This document shows, in pieces, positions 35,957 through 44,814 of a stretch of DNA of 64,000 bases. The stretch's first letter is position 1, and every line of letters begins with the position of its first letter. Origin of the DNA: Planctomycetia bacterium (GTDB taxonomy: Bacteria; Planctomycetota; Planctomycetia; Pirellulales; UBA1268); NCBI GenBank assembly GCA_021414115.1, contig JAIOPD010000071.1, forward strand, positions 62,001 to 126,000, read 5' to 3'. The notes under the pieces were generated by a model. It was not told the origin of the DNA. It was given only the letters and a program-made list of their open reading frames with translations, and made no database searches. The translations under genes were made by a program, and so were the position numbers.

Positions 35957-37354
35957 ATGCGAAAGCGACGATCGCAACGACGAGCCGGCGCGGCCGACCG
36001 CGATCGCGTACTCGCGTGGCTCGATGGCCGCATCAACTACGAGCGGGTGCCGGCAAAGGGGCGGCAGGAGGCGGCCTTCGGCCTCACCCGCATGCGGCGA
36101 CTGCTGGCCAGGCTCGGCGACCCACACCTGCACTATCCGGTCGCCCACGTGGCTGGAACCAAGGGCAAGGGTTCGACGGTGGCGATGCTCGCCGCCATCC
36201 TCGAGGAGTCGGGCCACCGTGTGGGCCGGTACATGTCGCCTCACGTGCATACCCTCGAGGAACGGATCTCGATCGATGGCGATTCGATCTCCCGGACCGA
36301 TCTCGTGGCGGCGTTCGAGGAGGTCATTCCGGCCGTCGATGCCCTCGACGATGCCGCCCGCCGCCGTGGACGGGAGGGACTGACCTGGTTCGAGGTGGTC
36401 ACCGCCGTCGCAATGCTGCACTTCGCCCGGAGTCAGGTCGACGTCGCCGTGCTCGAAACCGGCCTCGGTGGCAGGCTCGACGCGACGAACGTGTCGCATC
36501 CGCTCGTCACGGTCATCACGAGTATCAGCCTCGATCACATGAAACTGCTTGGTCCCACGATCACCAAGATCGCCGGCGAGAAGGCCGGGATCATCAAGCG
36601 TGGCTGCCCGGTGATCTCGGGAGTCATGCAGCCGACGGCTCGCCGTGTGATCGCCGACACGGCCGCCCGCCGCCGCGCGCCACTGCTGCAACTCGGCCGC
36701 GACTTCACCGTCCGCTACCATCCCCCAGCGACTCCCGCCGAGGCCCTCTGCGGGGCGTCGTTCGAGATCGCCCCACCGCATGCCGCTGCCACGGAGCGTC
36801 TCACATCTTCCATGCCTGGCCGGCACCAGGCCGACAACGCGGCACTCGCGGTGGTGGCCGCATTGCAGCTCGACGCCCGCGGGGTTCACACGCCGCGGCA
36901 GGCCGTCGCCCGCGGCCTCTCTCGGGCACGGCTGCCGGCCCGCATCGAGACCGCGGGACAGCGGCCACTCGTGATCGTCGATGCCGCCCACAACGTCGCC
37001 TCCATGGAGTCGCTGCTGGAGACGCTTCGCCCCGTGCTGGCCGCGCATCGGCGGCGGGCCCTCGTCTTCGCCGCCAGCGGCGACAAGCAAGTCGAGAAGA
37101 TGCTCGGCACCGCAACCGGGCTCTTCGAGCATGTCATCCTCACCCGCTATCTCCGCAATCCACGGGCTGCATCGCTCGACCGCCTGCGGGCCGCATGCCA
37201 CCAGGCACGGCTGCCACGACCGGAGGCGGCAGCGTCTCCCTCCGAGGCGCTGGCGCTGGCCCGCTCACGCGTCGGGCCGGGCGGAATGATCGTCGTCGCG
37301 GGGAGTTTTTTCCTCGCCGCCGAAGTCGGGATCGAGGGGCGTGACCGGGCCTGA
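35957..37354 (+). CDS. folC: bifunctional folylpolyglutamate synthase / dihydrofolate synthase FolC
   Basis: Adds glutamate to dihydropteroate or folate using ATP. 465 residues, Mur-ligase fold. The P-loop GTKGKGST is at 67-74, SPHVHTLEERISIDG near 95-108, TWFEVVTAVAMLHF near 140, ETGLGGRLDATNV near 165, SLDHMKLLG near 190, KAGIIKRG, the GRHQADNAALAV segment near 290, and VDAAHNVASMESL near 345. The start was set at ATG 35957 (MRKRRSQRR); a much longer open frame upstream is a shadow. The last 90 bases overlap the 3' end of the convergent S41 protease gene. Confidence 0.92.
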   Translation: MRKRRSQRRAGAADRDRVLAWLDGRINYERVPAKGRQEAAFGLTRMRRLLARLGDPHLHYPVAHVAGTKGKGSTVAMLAAILEESGHRVGRYMSPHVHTLEERISIDGDSISRTDLVAAFEEVIPAVDALDDAARRRGREGLTWFEVVTAVAMLHFARSQVDVAVLETGLGGRLDATNVSHPLVTVITSISLDHMKLLGPTITKIAGEKAGIIKRGCPVISGVMQPTARRVIADTAARRRAPLLQLGRDFTVRYHPPATPAEALCGASFEIAPPHAAATERLTSSMPGRHQADNAALAVVAALQLDARGVHTPRQAVARGLSRARLPARIETAGQRPLVIVDAAHNVASMESLLETLRPVLAAHRRRALVFAASGDKQVEKMLGTATGLFEHVILTRYLRNPRAASLDRLRAACHQARLPRPEAAASPSEALALARSRVGPGGMIVVAGSFFLAAEVGIEGRDRA

Positions 37355-38701
37355 CAGACCGTCGATCGCACGGGCAAGAATCGGATCGATCTCGCGCGGC
37401 AGGCCGCGCGGTGCGGGCGGCAGGCCGCCGCCCGCTGAAACCGGCCCGGAGGCATCCCGAAACCGCCGCCATGCGTGGAGCCGCGTGACCGCCTCCGCGG
37501 GAGGCGCGACTTCGTAGCCGGGATCCGGCGAGACGCCCCACGCACCGTCGTCATCATCGCCGCTCCGGCGGTGGATGTTGACCCGACTCGGCCGCAGATA
37601 CTCCGACGTGGTCAGTTTCAGAAGCCCCCGGTCATCGGACAACGGCAGGATCGCCTGCACGGTCCCCTTGCCGAAGGTCCGGCTACCGATGATGGCGGCC
37701 CGCCCCGCATCCTGCAGGCATCCAGCGACGATCTCGGCCGCGCTGGCGGTCAGGCCGTCGACGAGCACCATCAGCGGAACATCGGGAAGGGTGGTGCCGG
37801 GGCTCGCGCGGCGTGTGTCGAGGGAAGCGGCTTCGGCCGACGAGCCGCTCGTGCGGCGGCCACGCGTGTGAACGATCACTCCCTCGTCCAGAAAGAGGTC
37901 GCAGACATCCACGGCCGCCGACAGCAGCCCCCCCGGATTTCCGCGCAGGTCGAGCACCAGTCCACGAACGATCCCCGTGGCGGCGATCGCATCGGTCGCG
38001 GCCTTCAGTTCCCCCGCCGTTCGCTCGCCGAACGTCGTGATCCGGACCAGCGCGATGCCCGGAGCCCCCTCGATCATCCACTCCCAGCCGCCATCCGGTA
38101 GCCGCCGATCGCCGAGCACGCTCTCCGTCTTGATCACTTCGCGGACGAGCGTGACGTCACGCCGTTCGCCGTCGTCCCGGGCCCCCGCTTCCGGGTCGAG
38201 CGTCGGCGGCCACGGGGCGGCGGGTCGCACGATCCCGAGGACCACGGTCTCCCCGATCGTGCCCCGCAACCGTCCGACGATCTCGCGCAGTACGACGCCG
38301 GCGGTCGGCTTGCCATCGATCTGCTCGATGCGATCACCCGCCCGGACACCGGCCCGCCAGGCCGGCGAATCGACGACGGGCGTGGCCACGATCGGTTCGC
38401 GGGTCGCCTCGTCGATCATGAGTTCGAGCCCCACGCCGCCAAACTTCTGGTCGAGCGCCGCCTCCAGGTCCCTGCGGTCCTCGCCACGGATGTAGGCCGA
38501 ATGCTCGTCAAGCTCCGACATCGCGGCATCCACCGCGGCATCGAGGAGCTGGCCGTGATCGACGCGCTCGAGGTACGAAGCGTCGATGTGCGCGAGCACT
38601 TCGCCGAAGCGACGGCCGGCCGCCGACTGCTCCCGGACCACAAAGGCCGCGAGGCAGGTGAAGCAGATCACGACGAGCAGGACGAAGTTGCGGTTGGGCA
38701 C
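37265..38701 (-). CDS. S41-family C-terminal processing peptidase
   Basis: Periplasmic or membrane-anchored serine protease of the Tsp/CtpA type. 478 residues. An N-terminal membrane anchor is at about 5-22 (FVLLVVICFTCLAAFVV). A PDZ domain lies near 85-170 (FGGVGLELMID, AWRAGVRAGDRIEQIDGKPT). The peptidase core has LVLDLRGNPGGLLSAAVDV near 250, the nucleophile Ser in GLTASAAEIVAG (about 318) and the Lys in RTFGKGTVQ (about 344), the usual Ser-Lys dyad. The C-terminal 30 residues are disordered and antisense to the folC 3' end. glgC follows downstream, upstream on the map, in the same direction. Confidence 0.92.
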   Translation of the reverse strand: MPNRNFVLLVVICFTCLAAFVVREQSAAGRRFGEVLAHIDASYLERVDHGQLLDAAVDAAMSELDEHSAYIRGEDRRDLEAALDQKFGGVGLELMIDEATREPIVATPVVDSPAWRAGVRAGDRIEQIDGKPTAGVVLREIVGRLRGTIGETVVLGIVRPAAPWPPTLDPEAGARDDGERRDVTLVREVIKTESVLGDRRLPDGGWEWMIEGAPGIALVRITTFGERTAGELKAATDAIAATGIVRGLVLDLRGNPGGLLSAAVDVCDLFLDEGVIVHTRGRRTSGSSAEAASLDTRRASPGTTLPDVPLMVLVDGLTASAAEIVAGCLQDAGRAAIIGSRTFGKGTVQAILPLSDDRGLLKLTTSEYLRPSRVNIHRRSGDDDDGAWGVSPDPGYEVAPPAEAVTRLHAWRRFRDASGPVSAGGGLPPAPRGLPREIDPILARAIDGLSGPVTPLDPDFGGEEKTPRDDDHSARPDA

Positions 38702-38713
38702 GGGGCGGGTGAT

Positions 38714-40018
38714 TCAGTGGACTCTGCGGGCCATGGCGGCCGCGGGCTCGAAGGAACTGGAGTCGTCGAAACAAAAGCCCTTGGGGATGACGGTCACGCC
38801 TGCAGGCGAGACTGTCAAGCCCCGGGCGGCATCCTGCTCGGGATCGACACCGACCGTCACCCCCGGCGGAATGCGGACGTCCTTGTCGACGATCGCCCGG
38901 TGAACCACGGCGTGGCGGCCGATGTCGACACCCTCGGACACGATGCTCTCGTCGATTCTCGCGAAACTGTTGACTCGTACGCCGGGCCCGATGATCGAGC
39001 GGCTCACGCGGCCGCCCGAGATGATGGCTCCGGGGCAGACGAGGCTATCGGTCGCCTCGCCCCGCCGGGCGGCGGGCCCTTCTTCCGCGAACACGAACTT
39101 GGGCGGCGGGTAGGCGGGATGGTGGGTGCGGATCGGCCAGTGCTCGTCGTAGAGATTGAGCTGCGGGTCGACCTCGACGAGATCCATGTTGGCCTCGTAG
39201 TAGGCGTCGACGGTGCCCACGTCGCGCCAGTAGGCCTCGCGCTTGCGGTTCTCATCGCGGAACGGAAAGACGTGCACCGCATGAGTGTGGATGATCCGGG
39301 GCAGCAGGTCATGGCCGAAGTCGTGGCGGCTCTGGCCGTCGCCGGCGTCGAGGCGGAGCTGCTCGAGGAGAAAATCGGACCTGAAGCAGTAGATGCCCAT
39401 CGAGGCGAGGCACATCCCGGGGCTGCCGGGCAGCGGCGGCGGATCCTCGACCTTCTCGTGAAACTGCCGCACCCGCGAAGAGCCATCGACCTCCATCGTG
39501 CCGAAGTCGCCGGCCATTTCGCGGGCGACCGGCAGGCCGGCGATCGTCACATCGGCACCGCTCTCCTCGTGTGCTTCGATCAGCGACTGGTAGTTCATCT
39601 TGTAGATGTGGTCGCCGGCGAGGACGACCACCAGTCGTGGCGCCGCCATCTCGAGCGAATAGATGTTTTGGTAGACGGCGTCGGCAGTGCCGAGATACCA
39701 GTGGTCGTCGACCCGCTGCTGGGGCGGGAGCACGTCGAGAAACTCGCCGAGGTCGCGACAGAAGAGCCGGTGCCATCCGAGATTCAGGTGGCGATCGAGA
39801 CTCCGGGCCTTGTACTGCGTCAGCACGAGCAGTCGCCGCAGGCCGCTGTTGAGACAGTTGGAAAGCGCGAAGTCGATGATCCGGTAGGTGCCGCCGAACG
39901 GCACGGCGGGCTTGGCGCGGTCGCGGGTGAGCGGGTCGAGCCGTGCGCCACGGCCGCCGGCCAACACCACGGCCACCACGTCTCGCATGCGGGTCAGATC
40001 GACGTCTCGAGAACGCAT
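38714..40018 (-). CDS. glgC: glucose-1-phosphate adenylyltransferase GlgC
   Basis: Makes ADP-glucose from ATP and glucose-1-phosphate, the rate-limiting step of glycogen synthesis. 434 residues. VVLAGGRGARLDPLTRDRAK then PAVPFGGTYRIIDFALSNCL (nucleotide-binding and activator regions), YLGTADAVYQN, VVLAGDHIYKMNY, GIYCFRSDFL, YWRDVGTVDAYYEANMDL and a C-terminal left-handed beta helix (RVSRSIIGPGVRVNSFARID, VIPKG). ATG 40018 (MRSRDVDL) was chosen; an in-frame ATG at 39988 (MRDVVAVVLAGG) is also possible. No glgA or glgB nearby. 12 bp separate its stop from the S41 peptidase start. Confidence 0.93.
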   Translation of the reverse strand: MRSRDVDLTRMRDVVAVVLAGGRGARLDPLTRDRAKPAVPFGGTYRIIDFALSNCLNSGLRRLLVLTQYKARSLDRHLNLGWHRLFCRDLGEFLDVLPPQQRVDDHWYLGTADAVYQNIYSLEMAAPRLVVVLAGDHIYKMNYQSLIEAHEESGADVTIAGLPVAREMAGDFGTMEVDGSSRVRQFHEKVEDPPPLPGSPGMCLASMGIYCFRSDFLLEQLRLDAGDGQSRHDFGHDLLPRIIHTHAVHVFPFRDENRKREAYWRDVGTVDAYYEANMDLVEVDPQLNLYDEHWPIRTHHPAYPPPKFVFAEEGPAARRGEATDSLVCPGAIISGGRVSRSIIGPGVRVNSFARIDESIVSEGVDIGRHAVVHRAIVDKDVRIPPGVTVGVDPEQDAARGLTVSPAGVTVIPKGFCFDDSSSFEPAAAMARRVH

Positions 40019-40292
40019 CGCAGAGCCTATTACAGGAACCCGCCTCGGATGTGCATGACTATACGGCCGCCGTCCAATCCAGGACGACTCGGGACCGCTT
40101 CCCAAGAACCCCGCACCCTGACGACCCAGGCCCGCGGCGGCGGGGAATCCCGGAAATCAGCGGCCCAAAGCGATCTGGCAGGTGAGACGGGCATTCCTTA
40201 GCATCCTCCGCCCCGCGTGCCAGTTGTCCGACTGGAACGACCGTCGGTGCCAGCATCCGGATGCTGGCACCGTTCCCTGAGGAAGAAGTGCC

Positions 40293-41783
40293 ATGGCTAG
40301 CCGCTCCAAGCATTCAAGCCGCTCGGACCGGGATTCCGACTCGATGGAGGCGCTCAAGCCCCTCGTCGTTCTCGTGCTCTTCGGCACCATTCTCTACGGC
40401 GCGTATTCCGTGGTGCAGAAGGGTCCCTCGAGCACGACCGAGGATCCCGCCGCTCACGCAGCGATCGCGCCGGCCTTCACGCCCCCCGCGGTGGACCTGA
40501 CGACTGCGGCCACTCCCGCGCCGCCCGCTGCTCCGCCGTTGATCGCTCCCCCGCCCGCTGCTCCTCCCCTGATCGCTCCGCCTGTCGCCGTGGCGGCGAC
40601 TCCTGGAGTGGCGGTTCCCGTGGCCGCGCCTCCTGTTGCCGCGCCGACTCCGCTCGCCGCGAGCGCGGCATTTCCGCCCACAGCCTCGATGCCGGCGCCG
40701 AACGATCCCCTTGCGGCCGCCATGCCGGCGCCGCCGACGATGCCCCCGCCGCCACCCTTGCCGGCCCAAGCGCCTGCCGCCGCGCCGCTCGAGACGGCGG
40801 CCATCGCTGCGGCTGCCGCAGGAGCCGGGGCGGCACTCGGCGCCGCAGCCGGTGACGAACCGGCCCGGATGTCGCCCGCGGCGCCTACCTACCTCACCGC
40901 AGAATCGGCACCGCCCCCCTTGCAGGCTCCTGCGGCAACGGTGACACCCGATCCCACGCCTGCCGGTAATGCCTTCGATCGCCCCGACCGATTCGCGACG
41001 CTCTCGACGGCGGCTCCCGTCACGCCGGCATCGCTGCCTCCAGGCACGCTCGCGCCGCCATCATCCGCGGCGACCGGCTCATCTGCCGCCTTCGCGACGG
41101 CCTGGGCAGACGCCCATGAGAAACTCGGCGCCGGCCGCTACGGCGAAGCGCTCGCCGCGCTCTCCGTGTGGTACGACGATCCATCGCTCGGTCTCGAGGA
41201 GAGCCAGCGTCTCGAGGATCTGCTCGGCCAGCTCGCGGGAACGGTCATCTACTCGCAGCAGGATTTGCTGCTCCCGCCCCATGTCGTCGCGGCAGGAGAG
41301 ACGCTCCCGGCGATCGCCGCTCCGCTTGGCGTGTCGTGGGAGCTGCTCGGCAAGATCAACGGCATCATGGATCCGCAGCGGCTCACCCCGGGCGAACACG
41401 TGAAGGTCATCCGCGGTCCGTTCGACGCCGTCGTCAGCGTCTCGCGGCGGCGGCTGAGCCTCCAACTCGGCGGCAACTACGCGGGGAGCTTCCCCGTGGT
41501 GATCGGCCGCCAGTTCCTCGGCCGCGTGGGCGGTTCGATCCCGGTCGTCGAGGTGCGCCGCGGCTCCGGTCGCGACGTGCAGTCCGCGGCGGCTACGAGT
41601 CCCGAACTCACCTCCACGAAGGCGTCGATCCTGTTGGGCGAAGGATTCGTGATCGAAGCCGTCGAAGATCCGGGCGTGGTCAGCGACAGCTCTCCCGCCA
41701 CGAGTCTTGTCGTGTCGGTCCGCGATCTCGACGAGCTCCTCGACATCCTCGGCCCCGGCGCGCGGGTGCTCGTCCGGCAGTGA
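40293..41783 (+). CDS. membrane-anchored LysM protein with partial L,D-transpeptidase-like region
   Basis: 496 residues. A single membrane segment lies near 23-40 (LKPLVVLVLFGTILYGAYSV), so the rest should be periplasmic. Residues 55-260 are a Pro/Ala-rich linker with repeated PPLIAPP units. A LysM domain lies at about 328-370 (HVVAAGETLPAIAAPLGVSW then ELLGKINGI, LTPGEHVKVI), for peptidoglycan binding. After it comes the beginning of a YkuD (L,D-transpeptidase) fold (LQLGGNYAGSFPVVIGRQ), but the catalytic HGT and SxGCxR motifs are absent, so no transpeptidase activity is expected. It may tether the envelope to the cell wall. Confidence 0.75.
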   Translation: MASRSKHSSRSDRDSDSMEALKPLVVLVLFGTILYGAYSVVQKGPSSTTEDPAAHAAIAPAFTPPAVDLTTAATPAPPAAPPLIAPPPAAPPLIAPPVAVAATPGVAVPVAAPPVAAPTPLAASAAFPPTASMPAPNDPLAAAMPAPPTMPPPPPLPAQAPAAAPLETAAIAAAAAGAGAALGAAAGDEPARMSPAAPTYLTAESAPPPLQAPAATVTPDPTPAGNAFDRPDRFATLSTAAPVTPASLPPGTLAPPSSAATGSSAAFATAWADAHEKLGAGRYGEALAALSVWYDDPSLGLEESQRLEDLLGQLAGTVIYSQQDLLLPPHVVAAGETLPAIAAPLGVSWELLGKINGIMDPQRLTPGEHVKVIRGPFDAVVSVSRRRLSLQLGGNYAGSFPVVIGRQFLGRVGGSIPVVEVRRGSGRDVQSAAATSPELTSTKASILLGEGFVIEAVEDPGVVSDSSPATSLVVSVRDLDELLDILGPGARVLVRQ

Positions 41784-41801
41784 CTGCGGCCCCGCGGCCC
41801 G

Positions 41802-42704
41802 TCACGCCCAGAGGTTCACCGGGTATTCCCCGGCCTCCACGAGTGCCGCGATGCTCCGCTGCACGATCGCCTTGTCTTCACTGTAGGTGGCGCCAAACCA
41901 CGACGCCGTCGTCCGCAGCACCTCGCAGGTCGCCTGCCCCGACTTCACGAGCTGGCCGACCGACATCGGGATGTAACACTCGCTCTTCTGCTCGGCGGCG
42001 TGCGTGGCGAGAAATTCGCGAAAGCAGCCGTCGAGTTGGCCGAACACGTGCGGCGTGAAGCCCCACATGTTCATCGACACCGGTTCCTTGCCCGTGAGCA
42101 CGGTCACGCCCGCAGGGCCGCCATCCTCGGCGCCGGCGGCTGTCCGGCGGACCTGCGTCAGCTCCCGAATGTCGGTGAGGAAGCCCCGGTCGTCGGTCTG
42201 ACACACGCCCCGCGCGACCGTGCCGTGTTCGGAGAGCGTGTTCTCGAGCGTGAAGCCGACCATGCAGTAGGCCGACGATTCGACGGTCAGATTCGCCAGC
42301 CTTCCGCCCAGCACGGCGAAGGAATCACGGCCGTAAAAATCATCGGCGTTGATCATGGCGAACGGCGTGGCAATGGCGTCCTTGCCGCAGAGGACCGCGT
42401 GGGTCGTGCCCCAGGGCTTCGTGCGGCCTGCGGGCAGCGTGAAGCCCGCGGGCAGCATGTCGAGCGTCTGAAAGACGCAGTCGGCATCGATCCGGCCGGT
42501 GAACCGGCTCAGCACCCGGTCGCGAAAATCACGCTCGAAGTCGGGCCGGATCACGAACACGACCCGGCCGAACCCCGCGCGGGCGGCATCGAACACGGAG
42601 TAGTCGAGGATCGTCTCCCCCGACGGGCCCATCGGGTCGATCTGCTTGAGGCCGCCGTACCGGCTGCCCATGCCGGCGGCGAGGATCATGAGTGTCGGTT
42701 TCAT
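41802..42704 (-). CDS. sugar-phosphate nucleotidyltransferase (NTP_transferase family)
   Basis: 300 residues. The nucleotidyltransferase signature begins at once (LMILAAGMGSRYGGLKQIDP), followed by SGETILDYSVFDAARAGF, a TKPWGTTHAVLCGKD segment and the metal-binding FAMINADDFYGRDSF near 115. The C-terminal half (FTPHVFGQLDGCFREFL, CYIPMSVGQLV) resembles uncharacterised planctomycete and Bacteroidetes UDP-sugar pyrophosphorylase-like proteins rather than GalU or RfbA. The sugar is unknown. The ATG at 42704 was chosen because the frame upstream runs into a family-1 repeat, which begins only 37 bp before the start codon. Confidence 0.85.
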   Translation of the reverse strand: MKPTLMILAAGMGSRYGGLKQIDPMGPSGETILDYSVFDAARAGFGRVVFVIRPDFERDFRDRVLSRFTGRIDADCVFQTLDMLPAGFTLPAGRTKPWGTTHAVLCGKDAIATPFAMINADDFYGRDSFAVLGGRLANLTVESSAYCMVGFTLENTLSEHGTVARGVCQTDDRGFLTDIRELTQVRRTAAGAEDGGPAGVTVLTGKEPVSMNMWGFTPHVFGQLDGCFREFLATHAAEQKSECYIPMSVGQLVKSGQATCEVLRTTASWFGATYSEDKAIVQRSIAALVEAGEYPVNLWA

Positions 42705-42740
42705 GCGGCGAAAGATAGCACAAGCGGTCCGGCCCTTTGA

Positions 42741-42935
42741 AACCGCATCCGATTTTGGTGGATCGCCTGACGCGGGCCCGAGTGGTGGGTCGGGGCTGCC
42801 CGTGCCCCGCGAGCCGGACGTTCGCGTCGGGCATCCTGCCCGCCGCTCACTCGGACGCCGCCTGCGCTTCGCCATCCTGGCTGCGATTGGCGGCATACGC
42901 CGGCTCTCGGGGCACGGGCAGCCCCTCGCGGGTTC
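42741..42935 (-). repeat. family-1 dispersed repeat, copy 4 (reverse orientation)
   Basis: The tail end (AACCGCATCCGATTTTGG) comes first, then arms at 42792-42817 and 42900-42925, inverted to each other with one mismatch. The only reversed copy in the window. It occupies the promoter region of the nucleotidyltransferase gene. Confidence 0.85.
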
Positions 42936-42954
42936 TCGGTTGGGTCCGTTGCTG

Positions 42955-42993
42955 CTGGGGAAGCCCGGAGCGCGAGCGACGGGTATCCGGGTC
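42955..42993. repeat. family-2 palindromic repeat, single end
   Basis: GGGGAAGCCCGGAGCGCGAG then CGACGGGTATCC. Directly beside family-1 copy 4. Confidence 0.65.
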
Positions 42994-43135
42994 GTGACCC
43001 TGGCCAGCGGCGGGGAGCCGTTTGAGGTTGAGGACGGAGCTCTCGCGGAGAAGCTTCTTCACTAGATCGCGTCTGAAATAGGCCTAGCGCCCTCTGCGCA
43101 GGATGGGTAGCGTGGGCACCTGCAAGGAGGTGTCC

Positions 43136-43330
43136 ATGAAGCCGTATTCAAAAGAGTTCCGCGGCGAGGTGCCGGCGGCCTGCGATCGCGGTCGTGGGAC
43201 GCGCGAGGTTGCCACGCACTTCAACGGCAGCGAGTCGTAGGTTCGCCTCGTCAAACAGGAGCGTCGCGAACTCAACAAGATTGCGCCGTGCCTGACGCGA
43301 CGGCGCACGCCCTCATGGGCGGCAAGATCG
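43136..43330 (+). pseudogene. IS630-family transposase, N-terminal remnant
   Basis: A good ribosome site (AAGGAGGTG) and ATG at 43136 start KPYSKEFRGEVPAACDRGRG then TREVATHFNGSES, the helix-turn-helix N-terminus of planctomycete IS630 transposases. An in-frame TAG at 43238 replaces the expected Trp codon (TGG). The frame then continues with VRLVKQERRELNKIAP before similarity is lost near 43330. The DDE catalytic domain is absent. The fragment is boxed in by repeats on both sides. Confidence 0.75.
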
Positions 43331-43359
43331 CCGAGGCTCCTCGAGCGTGCGCTGATCCC

Positions 43360-43474
43360 CGTCAGGAAGCCCCAAGCGCCAGCGCGGGGAATATGTCCTC
43401 CACGTCGAACGGCTCCCCGCCATCAACACGGTCGCGTCGCGTTTACCCGTCGCTCGCGCTCCGGGCTTCCCCAG
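43360..43474. repeat. family-2 palindromic repeat, full copy
   Basis: CGTCAGGAAGCCCCAAGCGC then CAGCGCGGGGAATATG at one end, TTTACCCGTCGCTCGCGCTC then CGGGCTTCC at the other. Its centre matches the 16056 copy almost base for base, showing recent common origin. Confidence 0.8.
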
Positions 43475-43489
43475 CAACCGGCACCATCG

Positions 43490-43687
43490 AGTACCCGCGA
43501 GGGGCTGCCCGTGCCCCGAGAGCCGGCGTTGCTGGCCAGCGTAGGCAGGATGCCGAAGCGCAGGCAGCATCGAGTGAGTGAAGCCCAGGATGGGCGGAAC
43601 GAACGTCGGGCTCTCGGGGCACGGGCAGCCCCGACCCACCACTCGGGCCCCCTTTAGGCGACAAACCAAAATCGGATGCGCTCTAGC
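43490..43687 (+). repeat. family-1 dispersed repeat, copy 5
   Basis: Arms 43501-43526 and 43607-43632 (inverted, one mismatch), centre with GGCAGGATGCCGAAGCGCAG, tail ending AATCGGATGCGCTCTAG. The preceding family-2 copy plus this element repeat the arrangement at 16056-16370. Confidence 0.85.
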
Positions 43688-43815
43688 ACTGCGGGCCCGC
43701 GGCGCGTGTGCGCCGCGGGCCCGTTCGTGTCGTGCGTGGGCCCCTGGTGGACCGCTCACACCCTGATTCGCGCCGGCCGACTTTGAGGCACGGTCGCGGC
43801 GATTCGCTCAGCGGC

Positions 43816-44691
43816 TTAGCGCACCGCCTCCTGTAGCATCTTCGAGTTGGGGATCGAGTGCCGCGACACGCCGCCGCCATCGCGGGTCTCGATGATCGTG
43901 GCCACCGGCCCCACTTCGCGGACCGTGCCCTCGAAGCCGGCCACGCTCACCGTGTCTCCGGCCTGGAGACGCTGGCGGACGTAGTAGCCCGACAAGATGC
44001 CCGACATCACGTCGCGGCCGCCGAGGCCGAAGGCGAGGGCGAAACCCGCGGCGAGACCAGCTGAGCCGATCAGGATCAACTTCTCGAGCAGGGCGAACTG
44101 GATGCCGAGCTGGTTGAAGGCCGCGATGAAGGTCAGGATCGAGAGCACCCAGTAGCAGCCGCCGGCCAGATACTCGGCGTATGACAGCCCGACACGGTCG
44201 GCACTCGTCGCCACCACGCCGCGGACGAAGGTCGCCGCCAACAGGCCCACCACCACCACCACGGTCGCCACGAGCACCTTCGGGATGTAGTTCACGACCT
44301 CTTTCATCGCGAGCGAGACGCTCTCGAGTCCGAGGATGCTGAACGCCGCCATCACGAACACGCTCATCAGCAGCCAGAACGTCAGGCCGCCGACGATCGC
44401 CGGCACCGCGCGGCGGATGCCCACGTCGTGCATGCTCTGCGCCAGGCCGCTCTTCTCGGCCGCCGTCTGCAGGCCGATCTTCTCGCTGATCACGGTGATC
44501 AGGCCGCCGATCCAGCGGGCCAGCACGTAGCCCACGACGAGCACCACCACCATCGCCACCAGTTTCGGGGCGATCAGGATCACCTGGCTCCATGCCTGCG
44601 TGAAGCTGTCCACGAGCGCCTGCCGCGACACGTTCACCGTTTCGCGAGCCGTCTCGGCGGCGGTCTGCCCGAATACCACGAAGTCCGTCAT
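43816..44691 (-). CDS. mechanosensitive channel, MscS-related
   Basis: Inner-membrane osmotic safety valve or related channel. 291 residues. Four or five helices lie at about 38-58, 95-118, 135-158, 178-198 and 203-222. The MscS pore-helix and beta-domain signature is clear: GSAGLAAGFALAFGLGGRDV then MSGILSGYYVRQRLQAGDTV and FEGTVREVGPVATIIETRDG. The C-terminal alpha/beta cage domain is nearly absent, since the protein ends soon after SIPNSKMLQEAV, so it is a short form of the family. It lies 130 bp behind family-1 copy 5. Confidence 0.88.
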   Translation of the reverse strand: MTDFVVFGQTAAETARETVNVSRQALVDSFTQAWSQVILIAPKLVAMVVVLVVGYVLARWIGGLITVISEKIGLQTAAEKSGLAQSMHDVGIRRAVPAIVGGLTFWLLMSVFVMAAFSILGLESVSLAMKEVVNYIPKVLVATVVVVVGLLAATFVRGVVATSADRVGLSYAEYLAGGCYWVLSILTFIAAFNQLGIQFALLEKLILIGSAGLAAGFALAFGLGGRDVMSGILSGYYVRQRLQAGDTVSVAGFEGTVREVGPVATIIETRDGGGVSRHSIPNSKMLQEAVR

Positions 44692-44814
44692 CTCATGCTC
44701 CTTTGTTGCCGCAACCGTCCCTCATGGACGATCGCGGCGACCCCTGCGGGAATTGTCTCGTTGGCCCGCAACCCAACCCATCCCGCCGGCAGCCGTGCCG
44801 GCGTGTGTCTTGTG

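Noticed and set aside
41802..42896. Longer nucleotidyltransferase start at 42896
   Set aside because: The extra 64 codons are the translated family-1 repeat, and the conserved protein begins at 42704.
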